Shown here one piece after another: positions 26,807-36,133 of a stretch of 64,000 nucleotides of DNA (position 1 is the stretch's first letter; each line of letters begins with the position of its first letter). The translations under genes were made by a program, and so were the position numbers. Location: NCBI GenBank assembly GCA_964412015.1, contig CAYPMO010000007.1:52443-116442 (forward strand), written 5' to 3'. Below the pieces are notes generated by a model, which was given only the letters and a program-made list of their open reading frames with translations, was not told the origin of the DNA and did not search any database. Source of the DNA: SZUA-318 sp964412015. Its GTDB lineage: Bacteria > Gemmatimonadota > Gemmatimonadetes > Longimicrobiales > Gaopeijiaceae.

Positions 26807-27170
26807 GGTGCCATCCTCGTGCGTGGGATCCCCCGGGACGCTCCGGGGGTACTCGTCTCCCTGACCTACGGAGGCCTCCGGACCCGTGTTTCATCTCACT
26901 TCGTTCGATGGTCTCGCGGATCCGCCCGTGGATCTTCGAAGACGGAGTGGCCGCTCGGCTCAGCGTCTCAACTCCCCATCGCTGCACCAATGTACCCCGA
27001 TACGCGCTCCAGGTCCTGGATCAGCTCCATCTCCGTCCTCGATCGCGGCGCCGAGGCGCGGCAGGCCGGGGGTGATGCTCGCTTCCGTTGACGGAGCCGA
27101 CGTAATTGGCGCAAAATACTTGGCTCGGCCGAGCCCGGCCTCCCTGCTCCCTCCACGTTTCCGACCCGGC
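26807..27170. other. Divergent intergenic region without a recognisable gene
   Basis: A 364-base stretch between the M48 protease gene (minus) and glmM (plus). I see no convincing gene in it. A 7-bp GC stem with a 6-base loop (26830-26836 with 26843-26849) lies 24 bases upstream of the M48 start and would form in its leader. TTGACG at 27088-27093 looks like a -35 box for glmM, but no -10 match stands at 16-18 bases, so no promoter is called. Confidence 0.5.
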
Positions 27171-28556
27171 ATGCCCGTTACCCTACCCGACGACTTGATG
27201 GTGAGCGTCTCCGGTGTCAGGGGGCGCGTGGGCGACGCGCTGACGCCGGAGCTCGTCACTGCGGTGGCCGCGGCGTTCGGAGCCTTTCTGCGAGCCGAAG
27301 GCGGCACCGGTCCCGTGTTCGTGGGCCGCGACTCGAGGACCTCGGGGCCGCTCTTCCAGCGCGCGGCGGAGGCCGGGCTGTTGTCGGTCGGCTGTGACGT
27401 GGTCTCGCTCGGCATCGTACCCACTCCGACGCTTCTCCTGGCGGTGCAGGAGGGAGTGGGGGCAGGAGGGATCGCGGTGACCGCGAGCCACAACCCGGCG
27501 GAATGGAACGCGCTCAAGCTCGTGTCGGGCGAGGGGATCTTCCTCGACGTGGAGCGGTCCGCGCGGTTCCGGGCCTATCTCGCGGCCACGGATCCGCCGC
27601 GCTCGGCCTGGAACGCCCTTGGCTCGGCGCGCGAGGACGGCTCGGCGTGGGAGCGCCACCTCGCGCGCATCCTCGCCCTCCCGCACCTCGATGTCGGTGC
27701 CCTCCGGACGCGCGCGTTCCACGTGGCCGTGGACTGCGTCCACGGGGCCGGGGGGCCCGTCATCGCGGAGCTTCTCGACGAGTTGGGATGCACCCACGCG
27801 GGCATCGGCATGGAGCCCGACGGTCTCTTCCCGCGGGACCCCGAACCCACGGCCGCCAACCTCACCGACCTCGGCCACCTGGTGCGGGAGTCGGGAGCGG
27901 CCCTGGGGCTCGCCATCGACCCCGACGCGGACCGGCTCTCCCTGGTAGATGAGACCGGGACGCCCTTGGGCGAGGACTACACGCTCGCGCTGGCGTCGGC
28001 GGCGGTGCTCCGGCGGACCCCGGGACCGGTGGTCACGAACCTCTCGACCAGCCTCGTGGTGGACGACGTGGCCCGCTCGTACGGGGCTCGCGTCGTCCGG
28101 GCCCCGGTGGGGGAGGTGAACGTGGCGCGCCGCATGCAGGCGGAAGGCGCGGTGGTCGGTGGGGAGGGAAACGGCGGCGTGATCCTGCCGTCCCTGCACC
28201 ACACCCGCGATGCGCCGCTGGCCGTCGCGCTGATCCTGCAGCACCTGGTGGACGAGGGAACGTCGCTCGGCCAGGCCGCGCGCCGCTGGCCGAGCTACCA
28301 GATCGTCAAGGAGAAGCGGAGTTTTCCGCGCGAGGCCCTGACCGACGCGTACGCCGCGCTCGCCGAAGACCTCGGGGCGGCGGAGCGCGACGAGACCGAC
28401 GGCCTCCGGCTCGCGTGGCCGGACCGTGGGAGCTGGCTGCACGTCCGCCCGTCGGGCACCGAACCGGTGGTTCGCGTGATCGCCGAGGCCCGGGACGGCG
28501 CGACCGCCCGGGCCCTGGTACGCCGGGCCGGATCCGTGCTGGACGGAGTGGCATGA
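27171..28556 (+). CDS. glmM: Phosphoglucosamine mutase (GlmM) family phosphohexomutase
   Basis: Interconverts glucosamine-6-phosphate and glucosamine-1-phosphate for UDP-GlcNAc synthesis. The phosphohexomutase sites are intact: phosphoserine S106 in TASHNPAEWNALKL, the metal loop DPDADRLSL, the sugar loop GEGNGGVILP, and the phosphate loop RPSGTEPVVRV. ATG 27171 gives 461 residues, normal length. The open frame upstream has no family similarity. Placement directly before glmS, the enzyme that makes its substrate, favours GlmM over phosphomannomutase or phosphoglucomutase, although dual activity is possible in this superfamily. Confidence 0.86.
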   Translation: MPVTLPDDLMVSVSGVRGRVGDALTPELVTAVAAAFGAFLRAEGGTGPVFVGRDSRTSGPLFQRAAEAGLLSVGCDVVSLGIVPTPTLLLAVQEGVGAGGIAVTASHNPAEWNALKLVSGEGIFLDVERSARFRAYLAATDPPRSAWNALGSAREDGSAWERHLARILALPHLDVGALRTRAFHVAVDCVHGAGGPVIAELLDELGCTHAGIGMEPDGLFPRDPEPTAANLTDLGHLVRESGAALGLAIDPDADRLSLVDETGTPLGEDYTLALASAAVLRRTPGPVVTNLSTSLVVDDVARSYGARVVRAPVGEVNVARRMQAEGAVVGGEGNGGVILPSLHHTRDAPLAVALILQHLVDEGTSLGQAARRWPSYQIVKEKRSFPREALTDAYAALAEDLGAAERDETDGLRLAWPDRGSWLHVRPSGTEPVVRVIAEARDGATARALVRRAGSVLDGVA

Positions 28557-28594
28557 TCATCCATCAACGCGATCGGTGAGGAGGTCCGGACGAG

Positions 28595-30433
28595 ATGTGC
28601 GGGATCGTCGGCTACGTCGGGTCCAAGGACGCCGTGCCCATCCTCCTCGAGGCGCTGAAGCGCCTCGAGTACCGGGGCTACGATTCGGCCGGGGTCGCGC
28701 TCATCGATACCTCGGGACGGCTCAACGTGGTGAAGAAGCCGGGGAAGATCGACGTGCTGGCGGCCGCGTTGGCGGCGGCCGGCTCCTCGGGACCGTGCGG
28801 GATCGCCCACACGCGCTGGGCCACCCACGGAGCACCGACGGAGCTGAACGCCCACCCGCACATCTCGGGGTCGGGGGACATCGCCCTGGTGCACAACGGC
28901 ATCATCGAGAACGCGAGCGTGCTGCGGCGGAAGCTCAGCGCGGAGGGGTACAGATTCGCGTCGGAGACCGATACCGAGACGGTGGTCCATCTCGTCGACT
29001 TCGTTTGGAGGGACGGCATGGCGCTGGAGGAGGCCGTGGCGTCCGCCCTGGCGCACATCGAGGGCACGTACGGGATCGCGGTCGTGTCCACGCGCGATCC
29101 GGGAAAGATCGTGGCGGCACGCTTGGGAAGCCCCCTGCTCATCGGCGTGGGCAGGAACGGGGAGATGCTCGTGGGCTCCGACGCGGCCGCGGTCGTCTCC
29201 CACACCCGCGACGTCGTCTATCTCGACGACGGCGACTACGCCGCGATCACGAGAGACGGCTACCGCACGTTCCATCTGCGCGAAGGTGAGGTGGGCCGCC
29301 CCGTCCACCAGGTCACGTGGGACCTGGAGACCCTGGAGAAGAGCGGATTCGAGCACTTCATGCTCAAGGAGATCTTCGAGCAGCCGGCCAGCCTGGAGAA
29401 CGTGATACGGGGGCGCCTGCTGGAAGACGAGGGGGATGCGAGGCTGGGCGGCATCGAGGGGCACGAGGCCGACCTGGAGGGGATCCGGCGCATCGTGATC
29501 ACCGCGTGCGGCACGAGTTGGCACGCCGCTCTCGTGGGCGAGTACATGCTGGAGGAACTCGCGCGCGTGCCCGTGAACGTGGAGTACGCCTCGGAGTTCC
29601 GCTACCGGAACCCGATCCTGGAGGACGGGACGCTGGTGCTCGCCGTGAGCCAGTCCGGGGAGACCGCGGACACGCTCGCGGGGCTGAAGGAAGCGCGGCA
29701 ACGTGGCGCGCCCACCATGGGCATCGTCAACGTCGTGGGCTCGTCCATCGCACGCCAGACGGATTTCGGTATCTATCTGCACGCCGGCCCGGAGATCGGC
29801 GTCGCGTCCACCAAGGCGTTCACGAGCCAGATGGTCGCGCTCGCGCTCTTCACGCTGTACCTCGGGCGCCGAGGGCATCTCTCGGTCGTACAGGGGCGGG
29901 AGATCGTCCGTGCGCTCAAGGCTCTCCCGGGCCAGGTGGAGGAGGTGCTCTGCCTGGACGACGAGATCCGCGCCGTCGCGGAGGAGTTCAAGGACGTGCG
30001 GAACTTCCTGTACCTGGGGAGGGGCTACCAATTCCCCGTAGGCCTCGAGGGGGCCCTGAAGCTCAAGGAGGTGAGCTACATCCACGCGGAAGGGTACCCC
30101 GCCGCCGAGATGAAGCACGGGCCCATCGCGCTCATCGACGACGACATGCCCGTCGTGTTCCTCGCGCCCCAGGACCCCGTCTATGCGAAGGTCGTGTCGA
30201 ACGTCGAGGAGGTGAAGGCCCGGGGAGGCCGGATCATCGCCGTCGTCAGCGACGACGCGTCCGAGCTGCGGGACAGGGCGGACCACCTGATCCGCGTGCC
30301 CCAGACGCTGCCGTTCCTGCTTCCGGTCCTGACGACGATCCCGCTCCAGCTGCTGGCGTATCACATCGCTGTGCTCCGGGGGGCCGACGTGGACCAGCCA
30401 CGCAACCTCGCGAAGTCCGTCACGGTCGAGTGA
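28595..30433 (+). CDS. glmS: Glutamine-fructose-6-phosphate aminotransferase (isomerizing)
   Basis: Makes glucosamine-6-phosphate from fructose-6-phosphate and glutamine, the entry step of amino sugar and peptidoglycan synthesis. The N-terminal nucleophile Cys2 (MCGIVGYVG) fixes the start at 28595. The glutaminase domain (about 1-230) includes THGAPTELNAHPH and HNGIIENA. Two SIS domains follow, with TACGTSWHAALVGEY and SQSGETADTLAGL, and a C-terminal AKSVTVE. AGGAGG lies ten bases upstream of the ATG. Length is 612 residues. No glmS ribozyme-like leader is apparent in the 38 bases after glmM, which fits a non-Firmicute. Confidence 0.96.
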   Translation: MCGIVGYVGSKDAVPILLEALKRLEYRGYDSAGVALIDTSGRLNVVKKPGKIDVLAAALAAAGSSGPCGIAHTRWATHGAPTELNAHPHISGSGDIALVHNGIIENASVLRRKLSAEGYRFASETDTETVVHLVDFVWRDGMALEEAVASALAHIEGTYGIAVVSTRDPGKIVAARLGSPLLIGVGRNGEMLVGSDAAAVVSHTRDVVYLDDGDYAAITRDGYRTFHLREGEVGRPVHQVTWDLETLEKSGFEHFMLKEIFEQPASLENVIRGRLLEDEGDARLGGIEGHEADLEGIRRIVITACGTSWHAALVGEYMLEELARVPVNVEYASEFRYRNPILEDGTLVLAVSQSGETADTLAGLKEARQRGAPTMGIVNVVGSSIARQTDFGIYLHAGPEIGVASTKAFTSQMVALALFTLYLGRRGHLSVVQGREIVRALKALPGQVEEVLCLDDEIRAVAEEFKDVRNFLYLGRGYQFPVGLEGALKLKEVSYIHAEGYPAAEMKHGPIALIDDDMPVVFLAPQDPVYAKVVSNVEEVKARGGRIIAVVSDDASELRDRADHLIRVPQTLPFLLPVLTTIPLQLLAYHIAVLRGADVDQPRNLAKSVTVE

Positions 30434-30440
30434 GTCCGAC

Positions 30441-30884
30441 GTGCGGGTCGTGCTCCAGCGCGTGTCGCGCGCCCAGGTGACCGTAGACGGGAGGGTGACC
30501 GGCCAGGTAGGCCCCGGGCTCCTCCTCCTGGTGGGGTTCCGCGGCGGGGACGACGAGGAGCGACTCGCCTGGATGGCGGACAAGGTCCTGGGGATCCGCG
30601 TGTTCTCCGACGCCGAGGGGAAGATGAACCTGGGGCTCTCCGAGGTCGGAGGCGATCTCCTCGTGGTGAGCCAGTTCACGCTGTACGGCGACGCGCGGAA
30701 GGGGCGCCGGCCGAGCTTCGTGGAGGCGGCACCTCCGGAGGTGGCGATGCGCCTCTACGAGCGGTTCGTCGCCCTGTTGCGCGAGCGTGCGCCGGGGCGG
30801 GTGGAGACCGGCGAGTTCGGCGCGCACATGGACGTGGAACTGGTCAACGACGGCCCGGTCACGCTCCTGCTGGAACGGGAATGA
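30441..30884 (+). CDS. dtd: D-aminoacyl-tRNA deacylase
   Basis: Hydrolyses D-amino acids (and glycine) from mischarged tRNA. The start MRVVLQRVSRAQVTVDG, the SQFTLYGDARKGRRPSF active-site strand and the NDGPVTLLLE (Gly-cisPro-like) motif identify DTD. Length is 147 residues, the standard size. It starts with GTG eight bases after glmS and overlaps the Maf gene by ATGA. Linkage to glmS is not functional in any known sense; it looks like compact genome packing. Confidence 0.94.
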   Translation: MRVVLQRVSRAQVTVDGRVTGQVGPGLLLLVGFRGGDDEERLAWMADKVLGIRVFSDAEGKMNLGLSEVGGDLLVVSQFTLYGDARKGRRPSFVEAAPPEVAMRLYERFVALLRERAPGRVETGEFGAHMDVELVNDGPVTLLLERE

Positions 30885-31483
30885 CCGCGAGCCCCGGGTT
30901 GATCCTCGCGTCGGCGTCTCCACGGCGGGCGGAGCTGCTGACGCAGCTCGGACTTCGGTTCGAGGTGATCCCGGCGCATGTGGACGAGACCTATCTTTCG
31001 GGCGAGGCACCCGCCGCGCACGCCGAGCGCCTGGCGCGGAACAAGGCCGAGACCGTGACCCGGGCCGCTCCCGGCGCCCTGGTCATCGGCGGGGATACCG
31101 TCGTCGTGGACCGTGGCCGGGTTCTGGGCAAGCCCGGCTCGGCGGAGGAGGCGGTGGCGATGCTCCTCCTCCTGGCGGGGCGCGAGCACGAGGTCCTGAG
31201 CGCGGTCGCGCTCTCCGGGATCGGCGACACCGTGAGCGCGGTGGGATGGGCACGCGTGCGTTTCCGGGCGTTCGACGCCGAGCTCGCACGCGCCTACGCT
31301 GTTTCGGGCGAGCCCCTGGACAAGGCGGGGGCGTACGGCGTCCAGGGACTCGGCGCCGCCTTGGTGGAGGCCGTGGAAGGCGACTACTATACCGTCGTGG
31401 GCTTCCCGATCGTCCGGTTCCTCGAGCTCCTCGAGCGGAAGGGGTGGCGGTACGTCTTCGGGCGCCTCGCGCCCGTGGGTTGA
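30881..31483 (+). CDS. Maf family nucleotide pyrophosphatase
   Basis: House-cleaning nucleoside triphosphate pyrophosphatase of the Maf/YhdE/YceF group. ILASASPRRAELL is the family start, GGDTVVV and the downstream DKAGAYGVQGLGA and VVGFPI segments form the active site. The family divides into dTTP/UTP and m7GTP types; the KAGAY...QG residues fit the dTTP/UTP (YhdE) type, but I treat that as tentative. Length is 200 residues. It is coupled to dtd by ATGA and followed by glpK after 39 bases. Confidence 0.9.
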   Translation: MTASPGLILASASPRRAELLTQLGLRFEVIPAHVDETYLSGEAPAAHAERLARNKAETVTRAAPGALVIGGDTVVVDRGRVLGKPGSAEEAVAMLLLLAGREHEVLSAVALSGIGDTVSAVGWARVRFRAFDAELARAYAVSGEPLDKAGAYGVQGLGAALVEAVEGDYYTVVGFPIVRFLELLERKGWRYVFGRLAPVG

Positions 31484-31522
31484 GTCCACGGAACCACCCG
31501 CCACGCTCACCACGACCCGTCC

Positions 31523-33022
31523 ATGGCCACACCCGCCGTCCTCACCATCGACCAGGGCACCACCGGCTCGCGCGCTCTCGTCGTGGCGCGGGACGGCCGG
31601 ATCATGGCTCGCGCGTACTCCGAGTTTACCCAGCACTTCCCGCGGCCCGGTTGGGTCGAGCACGATGCCGATGAGATCCTCAGCGTCACCACGCGGGTGG
31701 CGCGGGAGGCCCTCGCGGCCGCCGGCGACGTCGAGGTGCGCGGCCTCGGGATCACGAACCAGCGGGAGACGGTGGTCCTCTGGGACCGGGCGACGCTCGA
31801 GCCGGTGCACCGCGCGATCGTGTGGCAGGACAGACGGACCACCGGCCTCTGCCGTTCCCTGAAGGATGCCGGACACGAGAACGAGATTCGGCGGCGGACC
31901 GGGCTCGTGCTCGATCCCTACTTCTCGGGCACCAAGATCCGGTGGCTCCTGGACGAGCGCCCGGAGCTCCGACGGCGGGCCGAGCGCGGCGAGCTTGCGG
32001 CGGGCACCGTGGACTGCTGGCTCATCAGCCGGCTCACGAACGGCGCGGTCTTCGCCACCGATCCCACGAACGCGTCGAGGACGCTGCTGTTCGACCTCGC
32101 GAGCTCCGCCTGGGACCCGTGGCTCGAGGACGTCCTCGGCGTCCCGCACGCGCTCCTGCCCGGGGTCCGTCCCAGCGCCGGGGACTTCGGCGTCGCGTCC
32201 GGAGACTGGCTGGGCCGGGACGTTCCCATCAAGGGTGTGGCCGGCGATCAGCAGGCCGCGCTGTACGGGCAGGGTTGCTGGGAGGTGGGCCTGGCCAAGA
32301 ACACCTACGGGACGGGGTCGTTCCTGCTCCTGCATACCGGGCGTGAGATCGTGCCCTCCCGCCACGGCCTCCTCACGACCGCGGCCTGCGACGAATACGG
32401 TCGCCTCGCGTTCGCGCTGGAGGGGTCGGTGTTCATCGCCGGCGCTGCGCTCCAGTGGCTCCGTGACGGGCTCGGCGTCCTCGAACGAGCGCAGGAATCG
32501 GAAGGGATGGCGCGGTCCCTCGACGGCAACGACGGGGTGTACTTCGTGCCGGCGTTCGTGGGTCTCGGTGCACCCCATTGGGAGCCGGACGCTCGCGGTA
32601 CGGTCGTGGGCCTCACCCGGGGGACGACCCGCGCGCACCTCGCACGCTCGGCCCTCGAGGCGATGGCGTTCGGGACCGAGGAGGTGCTCCGCGCGATGGA
32701 GTCCGACTCGGGGATCACGGCGACGGAGCTGCGCGTGGACGGCGGGGCCGCGTTGAACGACTGGCTCATGCAGTTCCAGGCCGACGTGCTGGGCATCCCG
32801 GTGCGGCGGCCCGAGCTGGTGGAAACCACCGCGCTCGGCGCCGCGGGGCTCGCGGGCGTGGCTACCGGGGTATGGAGCTCGGGTGGGGAGTTCCTCGAGG
32901 CCCAGGGGGCGGGACATGGCTTCGTGCCCGGGATGGGAGTCGAGGAACGCCGGGAGCTCCTGGCGGGTTGGAGCCGGGCGGTGCGGGCGACCGTGGCGTG
33001 GGCCCGTGATCGGCAGGCCTGA
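31523..33022 (+). CDS. glpK: Glycerol kinase
   Basis: Phosphorylates glycerol to sn-glycerol-3-phosphate. Family features are IDQGTTGSRALV (phosphate 1), GWVEHDADEI, GITNQRET, VWQDRRT, YFSGTKIRWLLD, the VAGDQQAALYGQGC stretch, NTYGTGSFLL, and the C-terminal VDGGAALNDWLMQFQAD. Length is 499 residues, standard. The common second position DQGTTSSR reads DQGTTGSR here, a conservative change. No glpF, glpD or regulator is adjacent. The next gene starts the ccm cluster after a 195-base gap in which I see no clear promoter. Confidence 0.95.
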   Translation: MATPAVLTIDQGTTGSRALVVARDGRIMARAYSEFTQHFPRPGWVEHDADEILSVTTRVAREALAAAGDVEVRGLGITNQRETVVLWDRATLEPVHRAIVWQDRRTTGLCRSLKDAGHENEIRRRTGLVLDPYFSGTKIRWLLDERPELRRRAERGELAAGTVDCWLISRLTNGAVFATDPTNASRTLLFDLASSAWDPWLEDVLGVPHALLPGVRPSAGDFGVASGDWLGRDVPIKGVAGDQQAALYGQGCWEVGLAKNTYGTGSFLLLHTGREIVPSRHGLLTTAACDEYGRLAFALEGSVFIAGAALQWLRDGLGVLERAQESEGMARSLDGNDGVYFVPAFVGLGAPHWEPDARGTVVGLTRGTTRAHLARSALEAMAFGTEEVLRAMESDSGITATELRVDGGAALNDWLMQFQADVLGIPVRRPELVETTALGAAGLAGVATGVWSSGGEFLEAQGAGHGFVPGMGVEERRELLAGWSRAVRATVAWARDRQA

Positions 33023-33217
33023 GGAAGTGGGGAAACACCCCCGCTCCCATCAGGGAATCAACGGATTGCGGCATCGGGTATTTTCCCGACTGGTCCCCTT
33101 ACCTGCGGGCGGCCTACATTTCAGTTTGGTAAATTCCGCTGCCGACGGCACTTCGCGGCCCTGGCGGCGCAAACTGCCCAGTCCGGTCGTTGGCCGGAGG
33201 AACGAAGGGAGCTCGAA

Positions 33218-33640
33218 ATGAAGATCCACGGCCGATTCATGGTGGGGCTGGTGGGTGTGGCCGCCGTGGTCTCGTACCTCGTGTGGACCGGGGTCCGCGA
33301 CACGATGGTGTACTATCTCACGCCGGCCGAGCTCCTGGCCAAGGTCAGCGAGGACCCGACCTTCAAGGACCTGGGCGTGAAGGTGAGCGGGAAAGTGGTG
33401 AGGGGTACGTACGCGCGGGTGCCGGGAGAGCTCCTGCACCGGTTCGAGGTGCGGGACCTCGTGGATGAGTCCGAGACGTTCTGGGTCGAGTTCCGCGACG
33501 CCCTTCCCGACACCTTCACGGACGATTCCGAAGTCGTTCTCGAGGGGCGGCTGGATGCCGACGGCGTCTTCCAGGCCACGACCGTGCTCACCAAGTGCGG
33601 CAGCCGCTACGAGGCGGCTCCGGAGGATCTGGCCGGGTGA
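33218..33640 (+). CDS. ccmE: Cytochrome c maturation haem chaperone CcmE, CXXXY variant
   Basis: Periplasmic-facing haem chaperone of System I. One N-terminal membrane anchor (about residues 8-26) precedes an OB-fold beta barrel. In most bacteria the haem is held covalently by the His of an HxxxY motif. Here the motif is CGSRY, with C127 in place of His and Y131 kept. A CXXXY form is known from archaea and some sulfate reducers, in systems that also lack CcmH, and no ccmH is present in this cluster. Length 140. AAGGGAG precedes the ATG. The stop overlaps the GTG start of ccmF. Confidence 0.92.
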   Translation: MKIHGRFMVGLVGVAAVVSYLVWTGVRDTMVYYLTPAELLAKVSEDPTFKDLGVKVSGKVVRGTYARVPGELLHRFEVRDLVDESETFWVEFRDALPDTFTDDSEVVLEGRLDADGVFQATTVLTKCGSRYEAAPEDLAG

Positions 33641-35688
33641 CCATCCTCGGAGAGTTCGCCCTCTGGATCGCGCTTCCCGTGGCGATCTGGGGGATGACCC
33701 TCGGCTTCTTGGGCGGCAGGTCCCAGAGGGGTGACCTGGTCCTCAGCGCCGAGCGCTCGGTCCACGCGACGACGTTCCTCCTCGCCCTCGCGTCGGTCGG
33801 CATCACCGCGGCGTTCCTCGGGGATCGTTTCGAGTACTGGTACGTCGCCAGCTATTCCAACCGCGAGCTCGAGACGTTCTACAAGGCTGCCGGTCTGTGG
33901 GCGGGCCAGCGGGGATCCCTCCTCTTCTGGGCCCTCCTGCTCGGATTCTTCGCCTCGATCACGGTCTTCCAGAACCGCAGGCGGAACCGGGAGTTCATGC
34001 CCTACGTGGTGGGCGTGCTCCAGGGCGTCATCACGTTCTTCGTGGTGGTTCTCCTTTTCGCCGACGTGAACCCGTTCGAACGCCTGAGCTTCACGCCGGC
34101 GAACGGGCAGGGGCTGAACCCGCAGCTCCAGAACTACTGGATGACCATGCATCCGCCCACGCTGTACCTGGGCTTCACGGCGTTCACGATTCCGTTCGCG
34201 TTCGCGATCGCCGCGCTGCTCAACGGCCGGCTGGACTCGCGCTGGATCACGCTCACGCGGCGCTGGACGTTGCTGTCCTGGTTCTTCCTGTCCGTGGGGA
34301 TCGTGTTCGGGATGCGGTGGTCGTACGGAGAGCTGGGGTGGGGTGGATACTGGGCTTGGGATCCGGTCGAGAACGCCTCGTTGCTACCCTGGCTCACCGC
34401 CACGGCGTTCTTGCATTCCGTGATGATCCAGGAGAACCGGGGCATGCTGAAGGTCTGGAACATGTCCTTGGTGGTCCTCACTTTCCTGCTCACGATCTTC
34501 GCGACGTTCCTGACCCGCTCCGGACTCATCGAGTCCGTGCACTCGTTCGCTCAGGAGCTCAGGATCGCGTATATCTTCCTCGCGTTCATGAGCTCGATCC
34601 TGGCGGGCTCGGTCGTTCTCATCCTCTATCGGCTGCCGTCCCTCCAGAGCGAGAACCGCATCGAGTCGTTCCTGTCCCGCGAGTCCGCCTTTCTCTTCAA
34701 CAACCTGATCCTGCTGGGCGCCGCGTTCGCCGTGCTGTGGGGGACGATCTTCCCCTTGGTCACCGAGGGCGTGACGGGTCAGAAGGTCAGCGTGGGGCCG
34801 CCGTTCTTCCAGAAGGTGAACGTTCCTATCGGGCTCGTCCTGCTGGCGCTGGCGGGCATCGGCCCCGTGATCGCCTGGCGGCGCGCGACGCGACGGAACC
34901 TCCAGAAGAACTTCGCCCTGCCGATCGTGTTCGGCGTCGCCGTGGCGGCCGTGATCTGGGTGTTGGGCGCGCGCCACCCGCTGGCACTGACCACATGGGG
35001 AATCGGGGCGTTCGTCCTCTTCATCATCGTGACCGAATTCTGGAAGGGGACGCGGGCCCGCGCGCGCATCGAGGGGGAGGGCATCGCCCGGGCGCTCTAT
35101 CACCTGGTGACGCGGAACCGGCGACGCTGGGGCGGCTACATCGTGCACGCGGGCGTGGTGATGATCTTCATGGGGTTCGCCGGTGCCGCGTACAACGTGG
35201 ATGTACGGAAGCACATGCTTCCCGGCGACACGGTCGAGGTGGCCTCGTCGTTCGGGCACACGTACGAGCTCACGTACGAAGGTCTCTCGGTGTCCGTCGG
35301 CCGTGGGCAGCGGAACCTGGAGTGGCAGGCCATCGCGCTCGTCTCCGTCGCTCGCGGCGGTCGAGCGCTGGGCTCTCTGACGACCGAGAAGCGCCGGTAC
35401 GTGAACCAGGACCAGATCATTACGGAGGTCGGCATCCGCTCGACCCCCGTCGAGGACCTCTACCTGATCCTCTCCGCCGTGGACGACCTGAACGCCGCCA
35501 TCAACAACGATCCGTCGGCGCAGGGCATCGATCTCCAGGTACTGGTGCAGCCGCTGGTGGGCTGGATCTGGTACGGAGCCCTCGTCCTCGCGCTGGGCGG
35601 GCTGGTCAGCATGTGGCCGAGCGCCGACAGGAAGAGGGCGGCGGCGGAGACCCGGACGGGCGACCTCGTCGTCTCGGGAGCGACCTGA
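33637..35688 (+). CDS. ccmF: Haem lyase CcmF
   Basis: Polytopic inner-membrane protein that attaches haem from CcmE to apocytochrome c. The tryptophan-rich WWD motif is WGWGGYWAWDPVENASLLPW-like (residues about 228-248), with the conserved histidines in MHPPTLYLGF and in YIVHAGVVMIFMGF. More than ten hydrophobic segments are present and a periplasmic C-terminal domain (about 520-650) follows. The GTG at 33637 overlaps the ccmE stop (GTGA); an open frame continues 14 codons upstream into ccmE but is not needed. Length is 683 residues, typical. Confidence 0.95.
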   Translation: MTILGEFALWIALPVAIWGMTLGFLGGRSQRGDLVLSAERSVHATTFLLALASVGITAAFLGDRFEYWYVASYSNRELETFYKAAGLWAGQRGSLLFWALLLGFFASITVFQNRRRNREFMPYVVGVLQGVITFFVVVLLFADVNPFERLSFTPANGQGLNPQLQNYWMTMHPPTLYLGFTAFTIPFAFAIAALLNGRLDSRWITLTRRWTLLSWFFLSVGIVFGMRWSYGELGWGGYWAWDPVENASLLPWLTATAFLHSVMIQENRGMLKVWNMSLVVLTFLLTIFATFLTRSGLIESVHSFAQELRIAYIFLAFMSSILAGSVVLILYRLPSLQSENRIESFLSRESAFLFNNLILLGAAFAVLWGTIFPLVTEGVTGQKVSVGPPFFQKVNVPIGLVLLALAGIGPVIAWRRATRRNLQKNFALPIVFGVAVAAVIWVLGARHPLALTTWGIGAFVLFIIVTEFWKGTRARARIEGEGIARALYHLVTRNRRRWGGYIVHAGVVMIFMGFAGAAYNVDVRKHMLPGDTVEVASSFGHTYELTYEGLSVSVGRGQRNLEWQAIALVSVARGGRALGSLTTEKRRYVNQDQIITEVGIRSTPVEDLYLILSAVDDLNAAINNDPSAQGIDLQVLVQPLVGWIWYGALVLALGGLVSMWPSADRKRAAAETRTGDLVVSGAT

Positions 35689-35692
35689 TCGA

Positions 35693-36133
35693 ATGGTGCT
35701 GTTCCTCGGTGCCGCGCTGGTGGCGGCCGCGGTGGTCCTCTTCATCGTCCAGCCTGTGGCCAAGGGCCTCCACGCCTCCCTCGAGCGCGAGGAGGACGAG
35801 CTCACCGAGACCGAGGCCAGGAAGCGCGTGGCGCTGCTCGCGCTCCGGGACGTGGAGTACGACTACCTCGCCGGGAAGCTCGACGAGAACGACTACCGGT
35901 CCCTCAAGGGTGAGCTCACCGCCGAGGCCCTGGCCGCGCTCGAGGCGGACGAGAAGGCCCGCTCCGGGAGTCTCTCCGGAGGGGCGGCGGCGGCCCTGGA
36001 GGCGGAGATCGCGGAGGCGCGTGCCGGGCTCAGCTCGGGCATGTACTGCCCCGAATGCGGCTTCCTGAACGAGCCCGGTAGCCGCTTCTGCTCCTCGTGC
36101 GGCCATGCCCTCGACCGCACCGCGGCGGTCTGA
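35693..36133 (+). CDS. CcmI-like N-terminal region with C-terminal zinc ribbon
   Basis: A 146-residue protein located between ccmF and ccmA. It has one N-terminal membrane helix (about 2-20), then a short CcmI-like stretch (LLALRDVEYDYLAGKLDENDY, about 48-68), an Ala/Glu-rich helix, and a zinc ribbon with C119, C122, C133 and C136 (CPECG...FCSSCG). The tetratricopeptide part of true CcmI is absent. Position and the CcmI-like stretch suggest a role in apocytochrome handling. Whether the ribbon only binds zinc or contributes thiols in a system without CcmH is an open question. The end overlaps ccmA by 29 bases. Confidence 0.72.
   Translation: MVLFLGAALVAAAVVLFIVQPVAKGLHASLEREEDELTETEARKRVALLALRDVEYDYLAGKLDENDYRSLKGELTAEALAALEADEKARSGSLSGGAAAALEAEIAEARAGLSSGMYCPECGFLNEPGSRFCSSCGHALDRTAAV

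Noticed and set aside
27088..27120. TTGACG followed by GCAAAATACT as a promoter for glmM
   Set aside because: No acceptable -10 lies 16-18 bases downstream; the nearest match needs a 21-base spacer.
26886..27170. In-frame extension of glmM to 26886
   Set aside because: The extra 95 residues have no similarity to phosphohexomutases, and the family start fits ATG 27171.
28295..30679. A 794-codon minus-strand frame opposite glmS
   Set aside because: glmS on the plus strand is unmistakable and the antisense frame lacks any family motif; long antisense frames are expected at this GC content.
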